A DNA stretch of 64,000 nt from Cohnella rhizoplanae (GCF_948329515.1 NZ_CAOJCN010000023.1:19293-83292); one strand, 5' to 3'; counted from the first letter of the stretch, positions 43,132 to 52,927 are shown. Translations and numbers: made by a program. The notes: generated by a model not told the origin, from the letters alone.

Positions 43132-44928
43132 CTAGGCCTCCTCCTCCGCGACCGTGGCGGGAATGAGGATCTCGACCCGCGTGCCCTCCCCCTCCGCGCT
43201 TCGGTAGGTCAAGCCGTAGGGCTCTCCGAAGCGATGGCGGATCCGCATATGCACGTTCCGGCTGCCGTAAGCGCGGTCCCCGGTCCGCTCGCCGTGCAGT
43301 CGGGAGATGGTCTCGGCCAGCTCCCCGGCGCTCATGCCGATGCCGTCGTCTTCGACCGTTAGGCGAATATCGCCGGCATCCGTCCGCTCGCCCGATATGC
43401 GGATCGTTCCCGTCCGGTTTTCACGGCCCAATATGCCGTGCAGGATCGCGTTCTCGACGATCGGCTGCAGCGAGATCTTGGGTATCGCGTACCGGAGCAG
43501 GTCCTCGGGGACCTCGTTGAGAAAAAGAATCTGGTTGTCGTAACGGATGTTCTGGATCTGCGCGTAGAACGATACATGGTCGAGCTCTTCCCGGATTGCG
43601 ATGACATCCCTGCCGCTGCTGAGGCTCACCTTGTAGAACCGGGCCAGCGTACGCACGACGTTCTTGATCTCGTCGTTCATGCCGCGCGCCGCCATCCAGT
43701 TGATGAGATCCAGCGTGTTGTACAGGAAGTGCGGATTGATCTGGGACTGCAGCGCCATGAGCTCCGCGCCCTTGGCCTCCTGGCCGAGCAGATATTGCTG
43801 CTCGTTCATGAGCGCGATTTTCTTGATCATATAGTTGTACGTCTGGATCAGCTCGCCGATCTCGTCGCGGCCCTGCACCGGGGAGAGGTCGGGAAGCTGG
43901 CCCGTATCCGCCACGCGGATGCGGCGGGTAAGCTTCGAGATCCGGCGGGTCACCGATATCGCCAGCACGTACGCGACGGCATAAGCGGCCGCCGCGATGC
44001 CGATCAACAGCAGCAGCAGCTGCTCGCGAAGCTGGCGGCTCTGCTTCATCACCTCGTCCATGGGGATCACGGTGACCATGCTCCACTGCGAGTAGGGGAC
44101 GGGATGGGTCAAGTAATAGATCCCGTCCCGCGTGAACATGTCCGTCCGGCCGCCGACGGCAAGATTCGCCAGCGGCTCGGTCAGCGAAGAAGAGACCGGA
44201 TCGGAGGAGAGAATGACGCCGTCGCCGCGGTCGTACAGCATCGTGACGCTGTTCTTGACGACGTTCGCCTTCCGGAGGATTTCCTTCAACTGGCCGCCAT
44301 CGACATCGACGCGCAGCATGCCGACCGAAGTCGAATAATCGTTCGGATCGAGAATGTTCCGAACGACCGACAGGACCGGCGCGGACGTCGGCGCATCTCC
44401 GGACGACGACGTCTCGGGCATGCACCAGGTGTATTTTTGCTTGTCGTTCTTCAGCCGCTCGAGGCACGGACTTCCCTCGGACAGGCTGAGCGGGAGGAAG
44501 TTCTCCAGCTCCCGCGCATAGAGAAACGTGTCGGGAACGTACATGACGACGCGGTAGATGTCCAGATTGTCCCGGGCCGAGATCATGAGCTGCTTGAGCT
44601 CGATATATTGCTCCATCTGCTCGTTGATGTCTTCCGCCAGCAGCGGATGCTGGATGGCGTTCGCTACGGACGGATTGCCGACCAGCACGTCGGTCGTCTT
44701 GGCGATCCGCTGCACCCGGTAGCTTAAGTAGGCATACGTCTGCTCGAAGCCTTGCTCCGCCGAGTACGTGACTTGCCCTTTGAGGATCGCCGTGATCCTG
44801 TCCGAGGCGGCGTATTGGAAGATGCCGAGGGGAAAGACGATCAGCGCGAGATACGTCAGCATGATCTTGTGCCGAAGCTTCGTGTTATACAGCCACTTGC
44901 CGAACAGGCGGCTCAAGGAGGCCATCAT
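43132..44928 (-). CDS. YesM-type sensor histidine kinase
   Basis: A 598-residue membrane kinase: a first span near residues 18-38, an extracellular sensor domain to about residue 300, a second span, a HAMP linker, a His_kinase (PF06580) domain with phosphoacceptor in QINPHFLYNTLD, and an ATPase domain (N-box IVENAILHGILG, G-box VEDDGIGMS). Its start overlaps the regulator stop (ATGATG at 44928-44925), so it is translationally coupled. The open frame beyond 44928 is a shadow of the regulator gene. It most likely senses a sugar or its binding protein and controls the divergent importer. Confidence 0.9.
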   Translation of the reverse strand: MMASLSRLFGKWLYNTKLRHKIMLTYLALIVFPLGIFQYAASDRITAILKGQVTYSAEQGFEQTYAYLSYRVQRIAKTTDVLVGNPSVANAIQHPLLAEDINEQMEQYIELKQLMISARDNLDIYRVVMYVPDTFLYARELENFLPLSLSEGSPCLERLKNDKQKYTWCMPETSSSGDAPTSAPVLSVVRNILDPNDYSTSVGMLRVDVDGGQLKEILRKANVVKNSVTMLYDRGDGVILSSDPVSSSLTEPLANLAVGGRTDMFTRDGIYYLTHPVPYSQWSMVTVIPMDEVMKQSRQLREQLLLLLIGIAAAAYAVAYVLAISVTRRISKLTRRIRVADTGQLPDLSPVQGRDEIGELIQTYNYMIKKIALMNEQQYLLGQEAKGAELMALQSQINPHFLYNTLDLINWMAARGMNDEIKNVVRTLARFYKVSLSSGRDVIAIREELDHVSFYAQIQNIRYDNQILFLNEVPEDLLRYAIPKISLQPIVENAILHGILGRENRTGTIRISGERTDAGDIRLTVEDDGIGMSAGELAETISRLHGERTGDRAYGSRNVHMRIRHRFGEPYGLTYRSAEGEGTRVEILIPATVAEEEA

Positions 44929-46490
44929 GGGCGGAATCGATCCCGGTATTCGGACGGCGTCATGCCCGCTTGCTTCCTGAACTGCTTGGCGAAGGACTCC
45001 GCGTCCTTGAATCCGGCTTGGGAAGCGAGGTCGGTCATCTTGAGCCGTTCGCGGACCAGCAGCTGCTTCGCGATCTCGATCCGATATTCGGTCAAGTATT
45101 GCTTCACCGTCTTGCCCGTGCTCTCCCGGAAGACGGCGATCAAGTGCGACGGGGTGATCTGCAGGTGCTCCGCGATATCGCCGACGGACAGCTCGGCGTC
45201 CGCGTAGCGCGAATGGACGTACTTCATGACCCGGGAGGCCGTGCCGCCCCTGCCGCGTTCGGAGACGGCATCGCGCAGCCGATGCAGCGTCCGCCGGATC
45301 TCGTCCTGCACGTCGTCCAGGCAATCGCAGTCGTGCACGAGCTGCCAGGGCGGATTCTCGCCGGCGGACGGAGGGAACAGCTCGATGCCTCTGGCGGCCG
45401 CGAAGGCGTCCATATCGACGAGCATCCGGTAATATAGATCCTTGGTTGTGTTTACATGCATGGACGGACGTTCGCGCAGACGGAGCGTGAGGCGCTGCAC
45501 GCAGCGGTCGGCCTCCTCGAATCGCTCCTGCCGGAGCGCCTCCTGCAGCTCGTTCAGGCAGGGCTTGATCGCATCCGGGTCGGCAGGGGAGTCGTCGCCG
45601 GCTTCGGCGACGACCGCGCCGGGCGAGCGATAGAATGCCTGCTGCATGCGTACGACCGCCGACGTATAGGAACGATTAAGAGAAGCGAGTCCCTCCACAG
45701 GGCGGCCTACGGCGACCGCGTATGGCCGGAACTCCCGGCCCAGGCCGGCCGCCATGGCCGCGCCGGTCTCCTTCAGCGCCGCTTCACTCAGGCCGCGATC
45801 CGTCCCGAACAGGTGGACGACATAGTGCCGCTCGTTTTTCCGCGCGAACAAGAATTCGAGCGAGGACGTCTCCAACGCCGCCGCGACGTTCGCGGCCACG
45901 GCTTCCGTCCGTGCCTCTGGCGCCGCGGCCTTCAGCAGAATCGTCGCGCAGGCGACCGGATCGGGGAGGCTGAACCCGGCCGTCCGCAGCCGCGCCCGAA
46001 GCGTCTGCTCGTCGAACGGCCCGCCGATCAGACGCAGCGCGGCCTCCTGCTTGATGAGCGCCGCGCCCGTCTCGATCGTCTCCGCCGCCGCCATCGCCGC
46101 TCCCCGCCGGCAGAGGTCCGCCCGACGCTGGGCGGCGGCCTTTGCGACGGCTTCTTCGATCTCCTCGATCTCGATCGGTTTTTCCACGTATTGAATCGCT
46201 TGCAGGGTGATCGCTGCTTTTAAGTAGGGTTTGTCCGCATAGCCGCTCATGAAGATGAGCTTGCAGTCGGGATCGGTCCGGCGGAGCTCGGTGGCGAACG
46301 CGATGCCGTCCATGCGCGGCATCCGGATATCGGTGAGCACGATGTCGGGCAGGTAATCCTCGGCTATGGCCAGCGCATGCTTCCCGTCCCAAGCTTCCCT
46401 GACTTCCGTAATCCCGATTCGTCTCCATTCGATGGCTTCGAGGATGCCTTCCCGGGTCATTCTCTCGTCTTCGACAATCAGCAGCTTCAC
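44925..46490 (-). CDS. YesN-type AraC response regulator
   Basis: A 521-residue response regulator. The N-terminal receiver domain (LLIVEDERMTREGI, phosphoacceptor Asp in DIVLTDIRMPRMDG) is followed by a long linker and a C-terminal AraC DNA-binding domain (VGDIAEHLQITPSHLIAVF and MTDLASQAGFKDAESFAKQF). The start is GTG 46490, with ATGGAGGGG six bases upstream; ATG 46514 lacks a site. It is first in a two-gene operon with the kinase and divergent from the importer at 46671. Direct repeats in the gap are its likely targets. Confidence 0.9.
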   Translation of the reverse strand: MKLLIVEDERMTREGILEAIEWRRIGITEVREAWDGKHALAIAEDYLPDIVLTDIRMPRMDGIAFATELRRTDPDCKLIFMSGYADKPYLKAAITLQAIQYVEKPIEIEEIEEAVAKAAAQRRADLCRRGAAMAAAETIETGAALIKQEAALRLIGGPFDEQTLRARLRTAGFSLPDPVACATILLKAAAPEARTEAVAANVAAALETSSLEFLFARKNERHYVVHLFGTDRGLSEAALKETGAAMAAGLGREFRPYAVAVGRPVEGLASLNRSYTSAVVRMQQAFYRSPGAVVAEAGDDSPADPDAIKPCLNELQEALRQERFEEADRCVQRLTLRLRERPSMHVNTTKDLYYRMLVDMDAFAAARGIELFPPSAGENPPWQLVHDCDCLDDVQDEIRRTLHRLRDAVSERGRGGTASRVMKYVHSRYADAELSVGDIAEHLQITPSHLIAVFRESTGKTVKQYLTEYRIEIAKQLLVRERLKMTDLASQAGFKDAESFAKQFRKQAGMTPSEYRDRFRP

Positions 46491-46553
46491 GGGCCATCCC
46501 CTCCATGAGACCATATTACCTTCTTTTTCATTCGCGCTCTACGACTTTTGTCG

Positions 46554-46583
46554 AAATCGATATGGATGACAGAAAATCGATAT
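46554..46583 (+). promoter_or_regulatory. tandem direct repeats, likely response-regulator sites
   Basis: AAATCGATAT occurs at 46554-46563 and again at 46574-46583, with a 20-base spacing, two helical turns. AraC-type regulators bind such direct repeats as pairs. The site is in the gap between the regulator gene and the importer it should activate. Confidence 0.6.
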
Positions 46584-46670
46584 TTTATCGGGTTATGCGA
46601 GCGCGAGTCTCCTGTTAATTTGAAGAAGCGGGCCGTGGGACGGTCAAGGAGGAAGAAGGGGGAAACACAC

Positions 46671-47588
46671 ATGAAAAGGGGCATCATCTCTAGGCTGGCG
46701 GCGAACAAGACGCTGCTTCTCATGATTGCGCCTGCGGCAGCCTACTTTTTTCTGTTCAGCTACATTCCGATGGCGGGCGTGATCCTGGCGTTCAAGCAAT
46801 TTAATTACAAACTGGGCATATTCGACTCTCCCTGGGTCGGGTTCGATAACTTCCGCTTCTTTTTCATGACGGGCGACGCCTGGCGGGTGACTTTAAATAC
46901 GTTCGGATACAACGCTTCGTTTATCATCGTGAACAACGTGCTGGAGATCGTGATCGCGATCTTGCTGGCGGAGCTAGGCAGCAAATGGTTCCGCAAGCTC
47001 GCGCAGACGACCTTGCTGCTCCCGTATTTTCTGTCGTGGGTCGTCGTGGGCGCCATCGCCTATAACTTATTCAATTACGAGCACGGCTTGATCAATACGA
47101 TGCTCGCGTCGGTCGGCTTGGACCGTCTCGACATCTATACGACGCCGGAATATTGGAAGTACATCCTCGTGGCCGTCTCGGCTTGGAAAGCGGTCGGATA
47201 CGGGGCCGTATTCTACATGGCCGCCATTATGAACGTGGACAAGGAATCCTACGATGCGGCGGAGATCGACGGCGCCAACCTGTTCCAGCGCATCTACCAT
47301 ATCACGCTGCCGGCGATCCGGCCGACGGTGACCATCCTCGTCTTGCTGGCCATCGGAGGCATATTCCGCGGCGACTTCGGATTGTTCTACCAGCTTGTCG
47401 GCGGCAACGGCTTGCTGTACCAAGCGACGGACGTCATCGACACGTACGCCTACCGCTCGCTGATGATCGACAACGAGATCGGCATGTCGGCGGCGATCGG
47501 ATTCTATCAATCCGTCCTGTGCTTCGTCACGATCCTCGCCGCCAACTATCTGGTCCGGCGCACCGACAAGAGCAATGCCCTATTCTGA
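46671..47588 (+). CDS. ABC sugar permease, LplB type (system 3)
   Basis: A 305-residue permease with six spans and EAA loop YDAAEIDGANLFQRIYHITLP (in part). ATG 46671 follows GAAGGGGG by 8 bases; the open frame back to 46548 overlaps the regulatory repeats and is not used. It is the first gene of importer 3, which is ordered permease, permease, binding protein. Confidence 0.9.
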   Translation: MKRGIISRLAANKTLLLMIAPAAAYFFLFSYIPMAGVILAFKQFNYKLGIFDSPWVGFDNFRFFFMTGDAWRVTLNTFGYNASFIIVNNVLEIVIAILLAELGSKWFRKLAQTTLLLPYFLSWVVVGAIAYNLFNYEHGLINTMLASVGLDRLDIYTTPEYWKYILVAVSAWKAVGYGAVFYMAAIMNVDKESYDAAEIDGANLFQRIYHITLPAIRPTVTILVLLAIGGIFRGDFGLFYQLVGGNGLLYQATDVIDTYAYRSLMIDNEIGMSAAIGFYQSVLCFVTILAANYLVRRTDKSNALF

Positions 47589-47610
47589 GCCAGTAAGGAA
47601 GGTGATCGCC

Positions 47611-48516
47611 ATGAACGCGGCGGCAAGAAAGAAAATGCACGCGGACCGACTGCTCCTGAACGTCGTCGGCTATCTGTTAGTAGGGCTCGTGGCGCTCGCT
47701 TGCCTGATTCCGCTGATCGTCGTGATCAGCGGGTCGCTGACGAGCGAGACGCACATTTTAGAGGACGGCTTCCGGTTTTGGCCGAAGGCGTTCGATACCA
47801 GTGCCTATGCATTCGCATTGAAGGAGCCGGCTACCCTGCTCCGCTCCTACGGGCTCACGATCTCCCTGACCGCGGTCGGGACGCTGGCCGGCCTGTTCAT
47901 CTCGGCGATGGCCGCTTACGTGCTGCAGCGCCAGGATTTTCACTGGCGGTCCGGCTTTGCCTTCTACTTCTACTTCACGACGCTGTTCGGCGGCGGCCTC
48001 GTGCCTTGGTACATCCTGATGGTCAACTATCTCCACCTGAAGAACACCTACGGTGCGCTGCTGCTTCCGCCGATGCTGAGCGTGTTTTACATTCTGATCC
48101 TGCGCACGTTCATGCGGAGCATTCCCGAGGCGATCACCGAATCGGCGAAGATCGACGGCGCCGGCGACTTCACCGTCTTCGTCCGGCTCATCCTGCCGCT
48201 GTCCAAGCCCGGACTCGCGACGATCGGCCTGTTCACGGCGCTGAACTACTGGAACGACTGGTTCAATTCGCTGCTATTCATCGAGAGCAGCAGCGAAAAG
48301 CTGTACACGCTCCAATACCTGCTGTACCGCTCGCTCGGCAACCTGGAGGGCGTGAGGAGAATCATGGAGGTGACGGGCCTGAACGTCGGACCGCTGCCGG
48401 GCGAGAATCTCAAGATGGCGCTGGCGATCATCGCGACGGGACCGATCGTGCTCCTATACCCGTTCGTTCAGCGGTATTTCGTGCAAGGCTTGACGATCGG
48501 CGCGGTCAAAGGATAA
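47611..48516 (+). CDS. ABC sugar permease, LplC/YtcP type (system 3)
   Basis: A 301-residue permease with six spans, EAA loop ITESAKIDGAGDFTVFVRLILP (in part) and the terminal LYPFVQRYFVQGLTIGAVKG. ATG 47611 follows AAGGAAGGTG; the frame is open back to 47575, but no ribosome site supports an earlier start. Confidence 0.9.
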   Translation: MNAAARKKMHADRLLLNVVGYLLVGLVALACLIPLIVVISGSLTSETHILEDGFRFWPKAFDTSAYAFALKEPATLLRSYGLTISLTAVGTLAGLFISAMAAYVLQRQDFHWRSGFAFYFYFTTLFGGGLVPWYILMVNYLHLKNTYGALLLPPMLSVFYILILRTFMRSIPEAITESAKIDGAGDFTVFVRLILPLSKPGLATIGLFTALNYWNDWFNSLLFIESSSEKLYTLQYLLYRSLGNLEGVRRIMEVTGLNVGPLPGENLKMALAIIATGPIVLLYPFVQRYFVQGLTIGAVKG

Positions 48517-48518
48517 TC

Positions 48519-48533
48519 CCGGGGCTTCCCCGG
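48519..48533 (+). other. intercistronic hairpin
   Basis: CCGGGG-CTT-CCCCGG just after the permease stop and 41 bases before the binding-protein start, with no T-tract. It could stabilise mRNA ends and raise binding-protein expression over the permeases. Confidence 0.5.
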
Positions 48534-48574
48534 TTATCGCATAGCAGGTATATATAAATAGGGAGGAAATGAAC

Positions 48575-50164
48575 ATGCGCAAGAAGGCGTTCAGAAAAGG
48601 AAAATGGGGAATCGCGCTCATGATGGCGATGGCCTTCGTCGTCAGCGGATGCGGGAACAATAACAATGGTTCCGAATCTCAGTCTTCGGCAAGCGCTTCC
48701 GCGACCGGCTCTCCGTCGCAGGCAGCTTCTTCTCCTGCGGCGTCCGCCAACGCGGACATCGACACGAGCAAGGAAGTAACGCTCAAGATGGTGCTGCTCG
48801 GCGCCAAGCCGGCCGACTTCGACGAAGTCTACGGCGAAGTGAACAAGCGGATGAAAGGGAAGATCAACGCGACCCTCGACGTCAGTTTTATCGACTGGGG
48901 CGAGTACGAGCAAAAGTATCCGCTGCTGTTCGCGGCCAGCGAAGACATCGATCTCGCCTTCTCCGCCAACTGGAACAAGTACAGCCAGATCGCCACGAAA
49001 AACGGCTATCTCGAACTGACCGAGGAGATGCTCCAGAAGTACGCTCCGCAAACGTGGGAAAAAGAGCCGAAGGTCGCTTGGGAACAAGCTAAGGTCAACG
49101 GCAAGGTCTACATGGTTCCGCAAGATCAATTCGAGTACGAGCACAAGCTCGTCGCCATCCGCGGCGATCTGAGAGAGAAATACGGCATTCCGGAGATCAA
49201 GACGCTTGACGATTACCACTCGTTCCTGGCGACGATCTCCAGCAAAGACAAGTCCATCATCCCGAGCATGGGCGCGGGCGAAGGCTCCTGGCTGGACTTC
49301 ACGCAGCCGAACGAATTCTACCACCTGTCTTATCCGCTCCCGATCGTCTACAAGATTACGGACGCGAGCGGCAAGCTGATGAGCTATGCGGATACGCCTG
49401 AATACACCCAGTACATCGAGAGAATGTACAAGGCGGCCCAAGCCGGCGCCTGGCAGAAGGACGCCATCGTCAGCAAGCTCGACCGGAAGCAGGCGTTCAT
49501 CGACGGCAAGCTCGCCTCGCTCGAATGGAATATCGGCACGCTGACCACCACCAAAGTTTCCATCGCGAACGCGCACCCGGACTGGAAGATCGAGATCGTC
49601 GATCTCAGCGCCGACAAGAAGCGTTTGCTGCTTCCGTACATCGGCAACGGCATGTCCGTCGCCGCTTCGAGCAAGAACCCCGAGCGCGCGCTCATGGCAC
49701 TCGACCTGCTGCGTTACGACCAGGAGATCCATGACCTGACGAACTACGGCATCGAAGGGAAGCACTACGAGAAGGTCGGCGACGACCAGTTCAAATCGCT
49801 CGAAGCGTCCGCGAACTTCCCGGCCATGAGCGTATGCCCGTGGGGCTGGAACTCGCTGAACGAGCGGACCGACGTCACTATCGCGGACGAGCGCAACGCG
49901 ATCATGGAGCAATTCAAGGCCAACACGGTCAACCACCCGCTGCAGATGTTCGTCTTCGACGACTCCGCCGTGAAGAACGAAGAAGCCGCTATCAACAACA
50001 TCATGGACACGTACGGCAAGCCGCTCCGCTTCGGACTGGTCGAGCCGAACGATCCGAAGCGAGGCGTCAAGGCGTTCCAAGAAAAGCTCAAAGTAGCCGG
50101 CATCGAAAAGGTAATCGCGGAAATGCAAAAACAAGCCGACGCTTTCCTGCAGGCGCAATCCTAA
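48575..50164 (+). CDS. sugar ABC substrate-binding lipoprotein (system 3)
   Basis: A 529-residue LplA/YtcQ-type binding protein. A basic start RKKAFRKGKWG, hydrophobic signal and lipobox VSGC are followed by a Ser/Ala-rich linker and the binding domain; the C-terminal segment FGLVEPNDPKRGVKAFQEK is typical of this branch. ATG 48575 has GGGAGG eight bases upstream, while ATG 48569 almost touches it. It follows the permeases, an unusual order in this window, and precedes a DUF4091 gene. Confidence 0.9.
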   Translation: MRKKAFRKGKWGIALMMAMAFVVSGCGNNNNGSESQSSASASATGSPSQAASSPAASANADIDTSKEVTLKMVLLGAKPADFDEVYGEVNKRMKGKINATLDVSFIDWGEYEQKYPLLFAASEDIDLAFSANWNKYSQIATKNGYLELTEEMLQKYAPQTWEKEPKVAWEQAKVNGKVYMVPQDQFEYEHKLVAIRGDLREKYGIPEIKTLDDYHSFLATISSKDKSIIPSMGAGEGSWLDFTQPNEFYHLSYPLPIVYKITDASGKLMSYADTPEYTQYIERMYKAAQAGAWQKDAIVSKLDRKQAFIDGKLASLEWNIGTLTTTKVSIANAHPDWKIEIVDLSADKKRLLLPYIGNGMSVAASSKNPERALMALDLLRYDQEIHDLTNYGIEGKHYEKVGDDQFKSLEASANFPAMSVCPWGWNSLNERTDVTIADERNAIMEQFKANTVNHPLQMFVFDDSAVKNEEAAINNIMDTYGKPLRFGLVEPNDPKRGVKAFQEKLKVAGIEKVIAEMQKQADAFLQAQS

Positions 50165-50184
50165 TTTAATCTAGTTTTATCCCG

Positions 50185-50220
50185 AAGCCGGTCGCGGACG
50201 CCTAGTCCTTGGCCGGCTTT
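50185..50220 (+). terminator. weak terminator or processing hairpin
   Basis: AAGCCGG pairs with CCGGCTT over a 21-base loop, followed by only TTT. It probably lowers read-through from the binding protein into the DUF4091 gene. Confidence 0.45.
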
Positions 50221-50278
50221 GAATAGTAGAACAGGATCGCCGATAGACATCCAAGATAACGGACATGGAGGGGCAAGC

Positions 50279-51934
50279 ATGACGACGACTTTTTCTTTTC
50301 GATTGACGGATAGCCTGGAAAAGGTGCTGCCGAAGCGGCAGCCGCGCGCGATGGACGATGGCGCCGTCCTGTCGGGCTTGTACGGGGAGACGCTGTCTTT
50401 TCAACTCGCGTATGCCTGCGCCAGCGACGAATATGACGTCCCCAGCTACCTGTTCAGGCTGCATGCGCGTTCGTCGTTGGGGGACCGGATCAGGCTCCGC
50501 AAGGTAGAGCTCGTTCCGAGTTCGTTTCCTTGCTATGGCAAATGGGACGACGATTATCTCACGACGGAGCCGGGACTGCTGCCGGATCTGCTCACGCCCT
50601 TATCCCTCGACGAGCCGATCAAAGCGATCCCTGCCCAATGGCGTTCGCTGTGGATCGACGTACCGCTCGACGCCGGCATGACCGAGGACACGTATTCGAT
50701 CGTCCTCTCCGCGGAAAAGCTGGACGGCACCCCGCTGTGGGAAGGCCGGGTCGACATTCGCCCGGTTCCGCTCGCGCTGCCCGAGCAGAAGCTCCTGCAC
50801 ACGGAGTGGTTCCACGCGGATTGTCTGGCGGACTACTACAAGGTTCCCGTATTCAGCGAGGCGCACTGGCGCGTTATCGACAACTTCATGGCCTCGGCCG
50901 CGAGCCACGGGGTGAACATGCTGCTGACGCCCGTCTTCACGCCTCCGCTGGATACGGCCGTGGGCGGCGAGCGGACGACGATACAACTGGTCGACGTGGT
51001 CAAGGAAGGGGACGGCTACGCCTTCGGCTTCGGCAAGCTGGAGCGGTGGGTTCGGCTCTGCCAAAGAAACCGCATCCCGCATATCGAGATCTCCCATCTC
51101 TTCACGCAGTGGGGGGCGCAGTTCGCGCCGAAGATCATGGCGACGGCAGACGGCCGCGAGACGAGAATCTTCGGTTGGGATACGCCCGCCACGGGAGAAT
51201 ATGCGGCGTTCCTCCGGAGCTTCCTCCCGCAGCTGAAGGAAGAGCTCAAGCGGCTGGGCGTCTTCGAGAATGCCTGGTTCCATATCTCGGACGAGCCGCA
51301 CGACCATCAAAAGTCGACCTACGCCGAAGCCAAGGCTCTCGTGGCAGACTTGCTGGCGGACTGCAAGGTCGTCGACGCGCTGAGCAGCTTCGACGTCTAC
51401 CGCGAGGGTATCGTGGATAAGCCGATCGTGTGCATCGACCACATTCAGCCGTTCATCGATGCGGGAGTCGACCGTCTCTGGGCTTATAACTGCTGCGTGC
51501 AGGCGGTGGAAGTCAGCAACCGGTTCATGGCCATGCCTTCGGCGCGCAACCGGATCCTGGGCGTCCTCCTGTATCTCTACCGCATGGAAGGCTTCCTGCA
51601 TTGGGGGTTCAACTTCTACAACGCGCAGTATTCCGTTCGCCCGATCGATCCCTACCGGGTGACCGACGCGGGCGAGGGCTTCCCCTCCGGCGACCCGTTC
51701 CTCGTCTATCCGGCGCCGGACGGCACCGCGTACGACTCCATCCGCGGCATGGTGCTGAAGGAGGCGCTGTACGACCTGAGAGCGCTGGAGCTGCTGGAGG
51801 CGCGGATCGGGAGAGCGAAGGTCGAGACCCTGATCCAGGAAGGCGTGCAGGAGAAGATCACGTTCACGCAGTATCCGAAAGGCTGGGAATATATCGATCA
51901 GTTAAGAAAAAAGATGAACGGCATGCTGCGATAA
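50279..51934 (+). CDS. DUF4091 glycoside hydrolase-like protein
   Basis: A 551-residue protein: residues about 1-170 are a beta-sandwich, followed by a TIM-barrel-like region with the C-terminal DUF4091 module (WGFNFYNAQYS and SGDPFLVYPAPDGTAYDSIRG in part). Possible catalytic acids are in HISDEPHDH and ISHLFTQWG, as in related barrel hydrolases, but no mechanism is established. There is no signal peptide, so it should act on an imported oligosaccharide in the cytoplasm. GGAGGGG lies 6 bases before ATG 50279. Placement right after importer 3 supports a joint role. Confidence 0.85.
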   Translation: MTTTFSFRLTDSLEKVLPKRQPRAMDDGAVLSGLYGETLSFQLAYACASDEYDVPSYLFRLHARSSLGDRIRLRKVELVPSSFPCYGKWDDDYLTTEPGLLPDLLTPLSLDEPIKAIPAQWRSLWIDVPLDAGMTEDTYSIVLSAEKLDGTPLWEGRVDIRPVPLALPEQKLLHTEWFHADCLADYYKVPVFSEAHWRVIDNFMASAASHGVNMLLTPVFTPPLDTAVGGERTTIQLVDVVKEGDGYAFGFGKLERWVRLCQRNRIPHIEISHLFTQWGAQFAPKIMATADGRETRIFGWDTPATGEYAAFLRSFLPQLKEELKRLGVFENAWFHISDEPHDHQKSTYAEAKALVADLLADCKVVDALSSFDVYREGIVDKPIVCIDHIQPFIDAGVDRLWAYNCCVQAVEVSNRFMAMPSARNRILGVLLYLYRMEGFLHWGFNFYNAQYSVRPIDPYRVTDAGEGFPSGDPFLVYPAPDGTAYDSIRGMVLKEALYDLRALELLEARIGRAKVETLIQEGVQEKITFTQYPKGWEYIDQLRKKMNGMLR

Positions 51935-51966
51935 CGGCAGCGCGGCCTTGAACGAGCCGGCATATG

Positions 51967-52006
51967 AAAACGGACCTCCCCGTCGATCGGGAGGTCCGTT
52001 TTTTTT
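51967..52006. terminator. strong terminator
   Basis: A 14-bp stem AAAACGGACCTCCC / GGGAGGTCCGTTTT with an 8-base loop and an eight-T run, between convergent genes. Confidence 0.93.
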
Positions 52007-52023
52007 GCGGATTAGCGCGCGAC

Positions 52024-52749
52024 TCAGAATGGATTCGTGTTCAACAAGCTCGCCGTCTTGATGTACATCCGCTGAGACAGCTTGAGTTGGGCCACGATGT
52101 ATTCCGCGATATCCTCCGGATGCATGTACTGCTCCTCCTTGCCTTCCGCGATCAGCGACGAGCTCTTGGCGAGGTCGGTCGCGATCGTGCTGGGCGTCAG
52201 CGCGGTGACTCGGATGTTGTTGCGGCGGACCTCCTGGGCCAGCGATTCCGACAGGCCGACGACGCCGAACTTCGACGCGCTGTAGGCGCTGGATCCCGGC
52301 GCTCCGCTCAGCCCGGCCGTTGAGGAGATATTGATGATGTCCCCTTGGTTTTTGGCGATCAGCTGCGGGAGGACGGTGCGCGTCACATAGTACGTGCCCA
52401 GCAGGTTCACCTCGATGATCTTTTTCCACAGCTCCGGGTCCATCTCGGCCAGCTTCTCGAAGGTACCGATCCCGGCATTGTTGATCAGAATATCGGCGGT
52501 GCCGATCTCCTCGGCGATCTTGCCGATCGCCTGTTCGACCTGCTCCAACGAGGAGACGTCGGCCGCCGCGTAGGCCGTCTTGACGCCCAATGCCTGAATT
52601 TCGCGCGCCGTTTCCAGCAGGTCTCCCTCGGTTCGGGCGATCAAGCCGACATGAACCCCTTCCCTTGCGAGCTCGAGCGCGACGGCTTTGCCGATCCCTT
52701 TCCCGGCTCCGGTCACGATCGCTGCTTTTCCTTTAATCGTCTGCGCCAC
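52024..52749 (-). CDS. short-chain dehydrogenase (FabG-like)
   Basis: A 241-residue classical SDR: NADP-binding TGAGKGIG, NNAG, and active site Ser-Tyr-x-x-x-Lys (ISSTAG and SAYSASK). It closely follows the pattern of 3-ketoacyl-ACP reductase paralogues (YoxD type). The start is GTG 52749, with AAAGGAGTG upstream; the open frame to 52818 lacks a site. Monocistronic and divergent from the germinant receptor operon. The physiological substrate is unknown. Confidence 0.88.
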   Translation of the reverse strand: MAQTIKGKAAIVTGAGKGIGKAVALELAREGVHVGLIARTEGDLLETAREIQALGVKTAYAAADVSSLEQVEQAIGKIAEEIGTADILINNAGIGTFEKLAEMDPELWKKIIEVNLLGTYYVTRTVLPQLIAKNQGDIINISSTAGLSGAPGSSAYSASKFGVVGLSESLAQEVRRNNIRVTALTPSTIATDLAKSSSLIAEGKEEQYMHPEDIAEYIVAQLKLSQRMYIKTASLLNTNPF

Positions 52750-52927
52750 GGTAGACACTCCTTTATTTTGCGAATGGACAAACACGCCAATGCCATTATA
52801 TCGAATCCCGTCGATCATCCCAAATCCGCATGCCTATCGTGCGATAAGCCGCGCAAAAAGGACGCACGCTGCATAAAATCGGCCGCTGGTTGGAAAACCT
52901 ACCCACTGTCCGAATAACTGCACGGAG

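Noticed and set aside
44929..45324. N-terminal extension of the YesM-type kinase to 730 residues
   Set aside because: The extra 132 residues are a frame-shadow of the response-regulator gene. The true start overlaps that gene's stop codon at ATGATG.
48506..50158. 550-codon antisense frame opposite the system 3 binding protein
   Set aside because: High-GC shadow frame with Arg/Asp/Leu/Val-rich composition and no ribosome site. The sense frame has a lipoprotein signal and family motifs.
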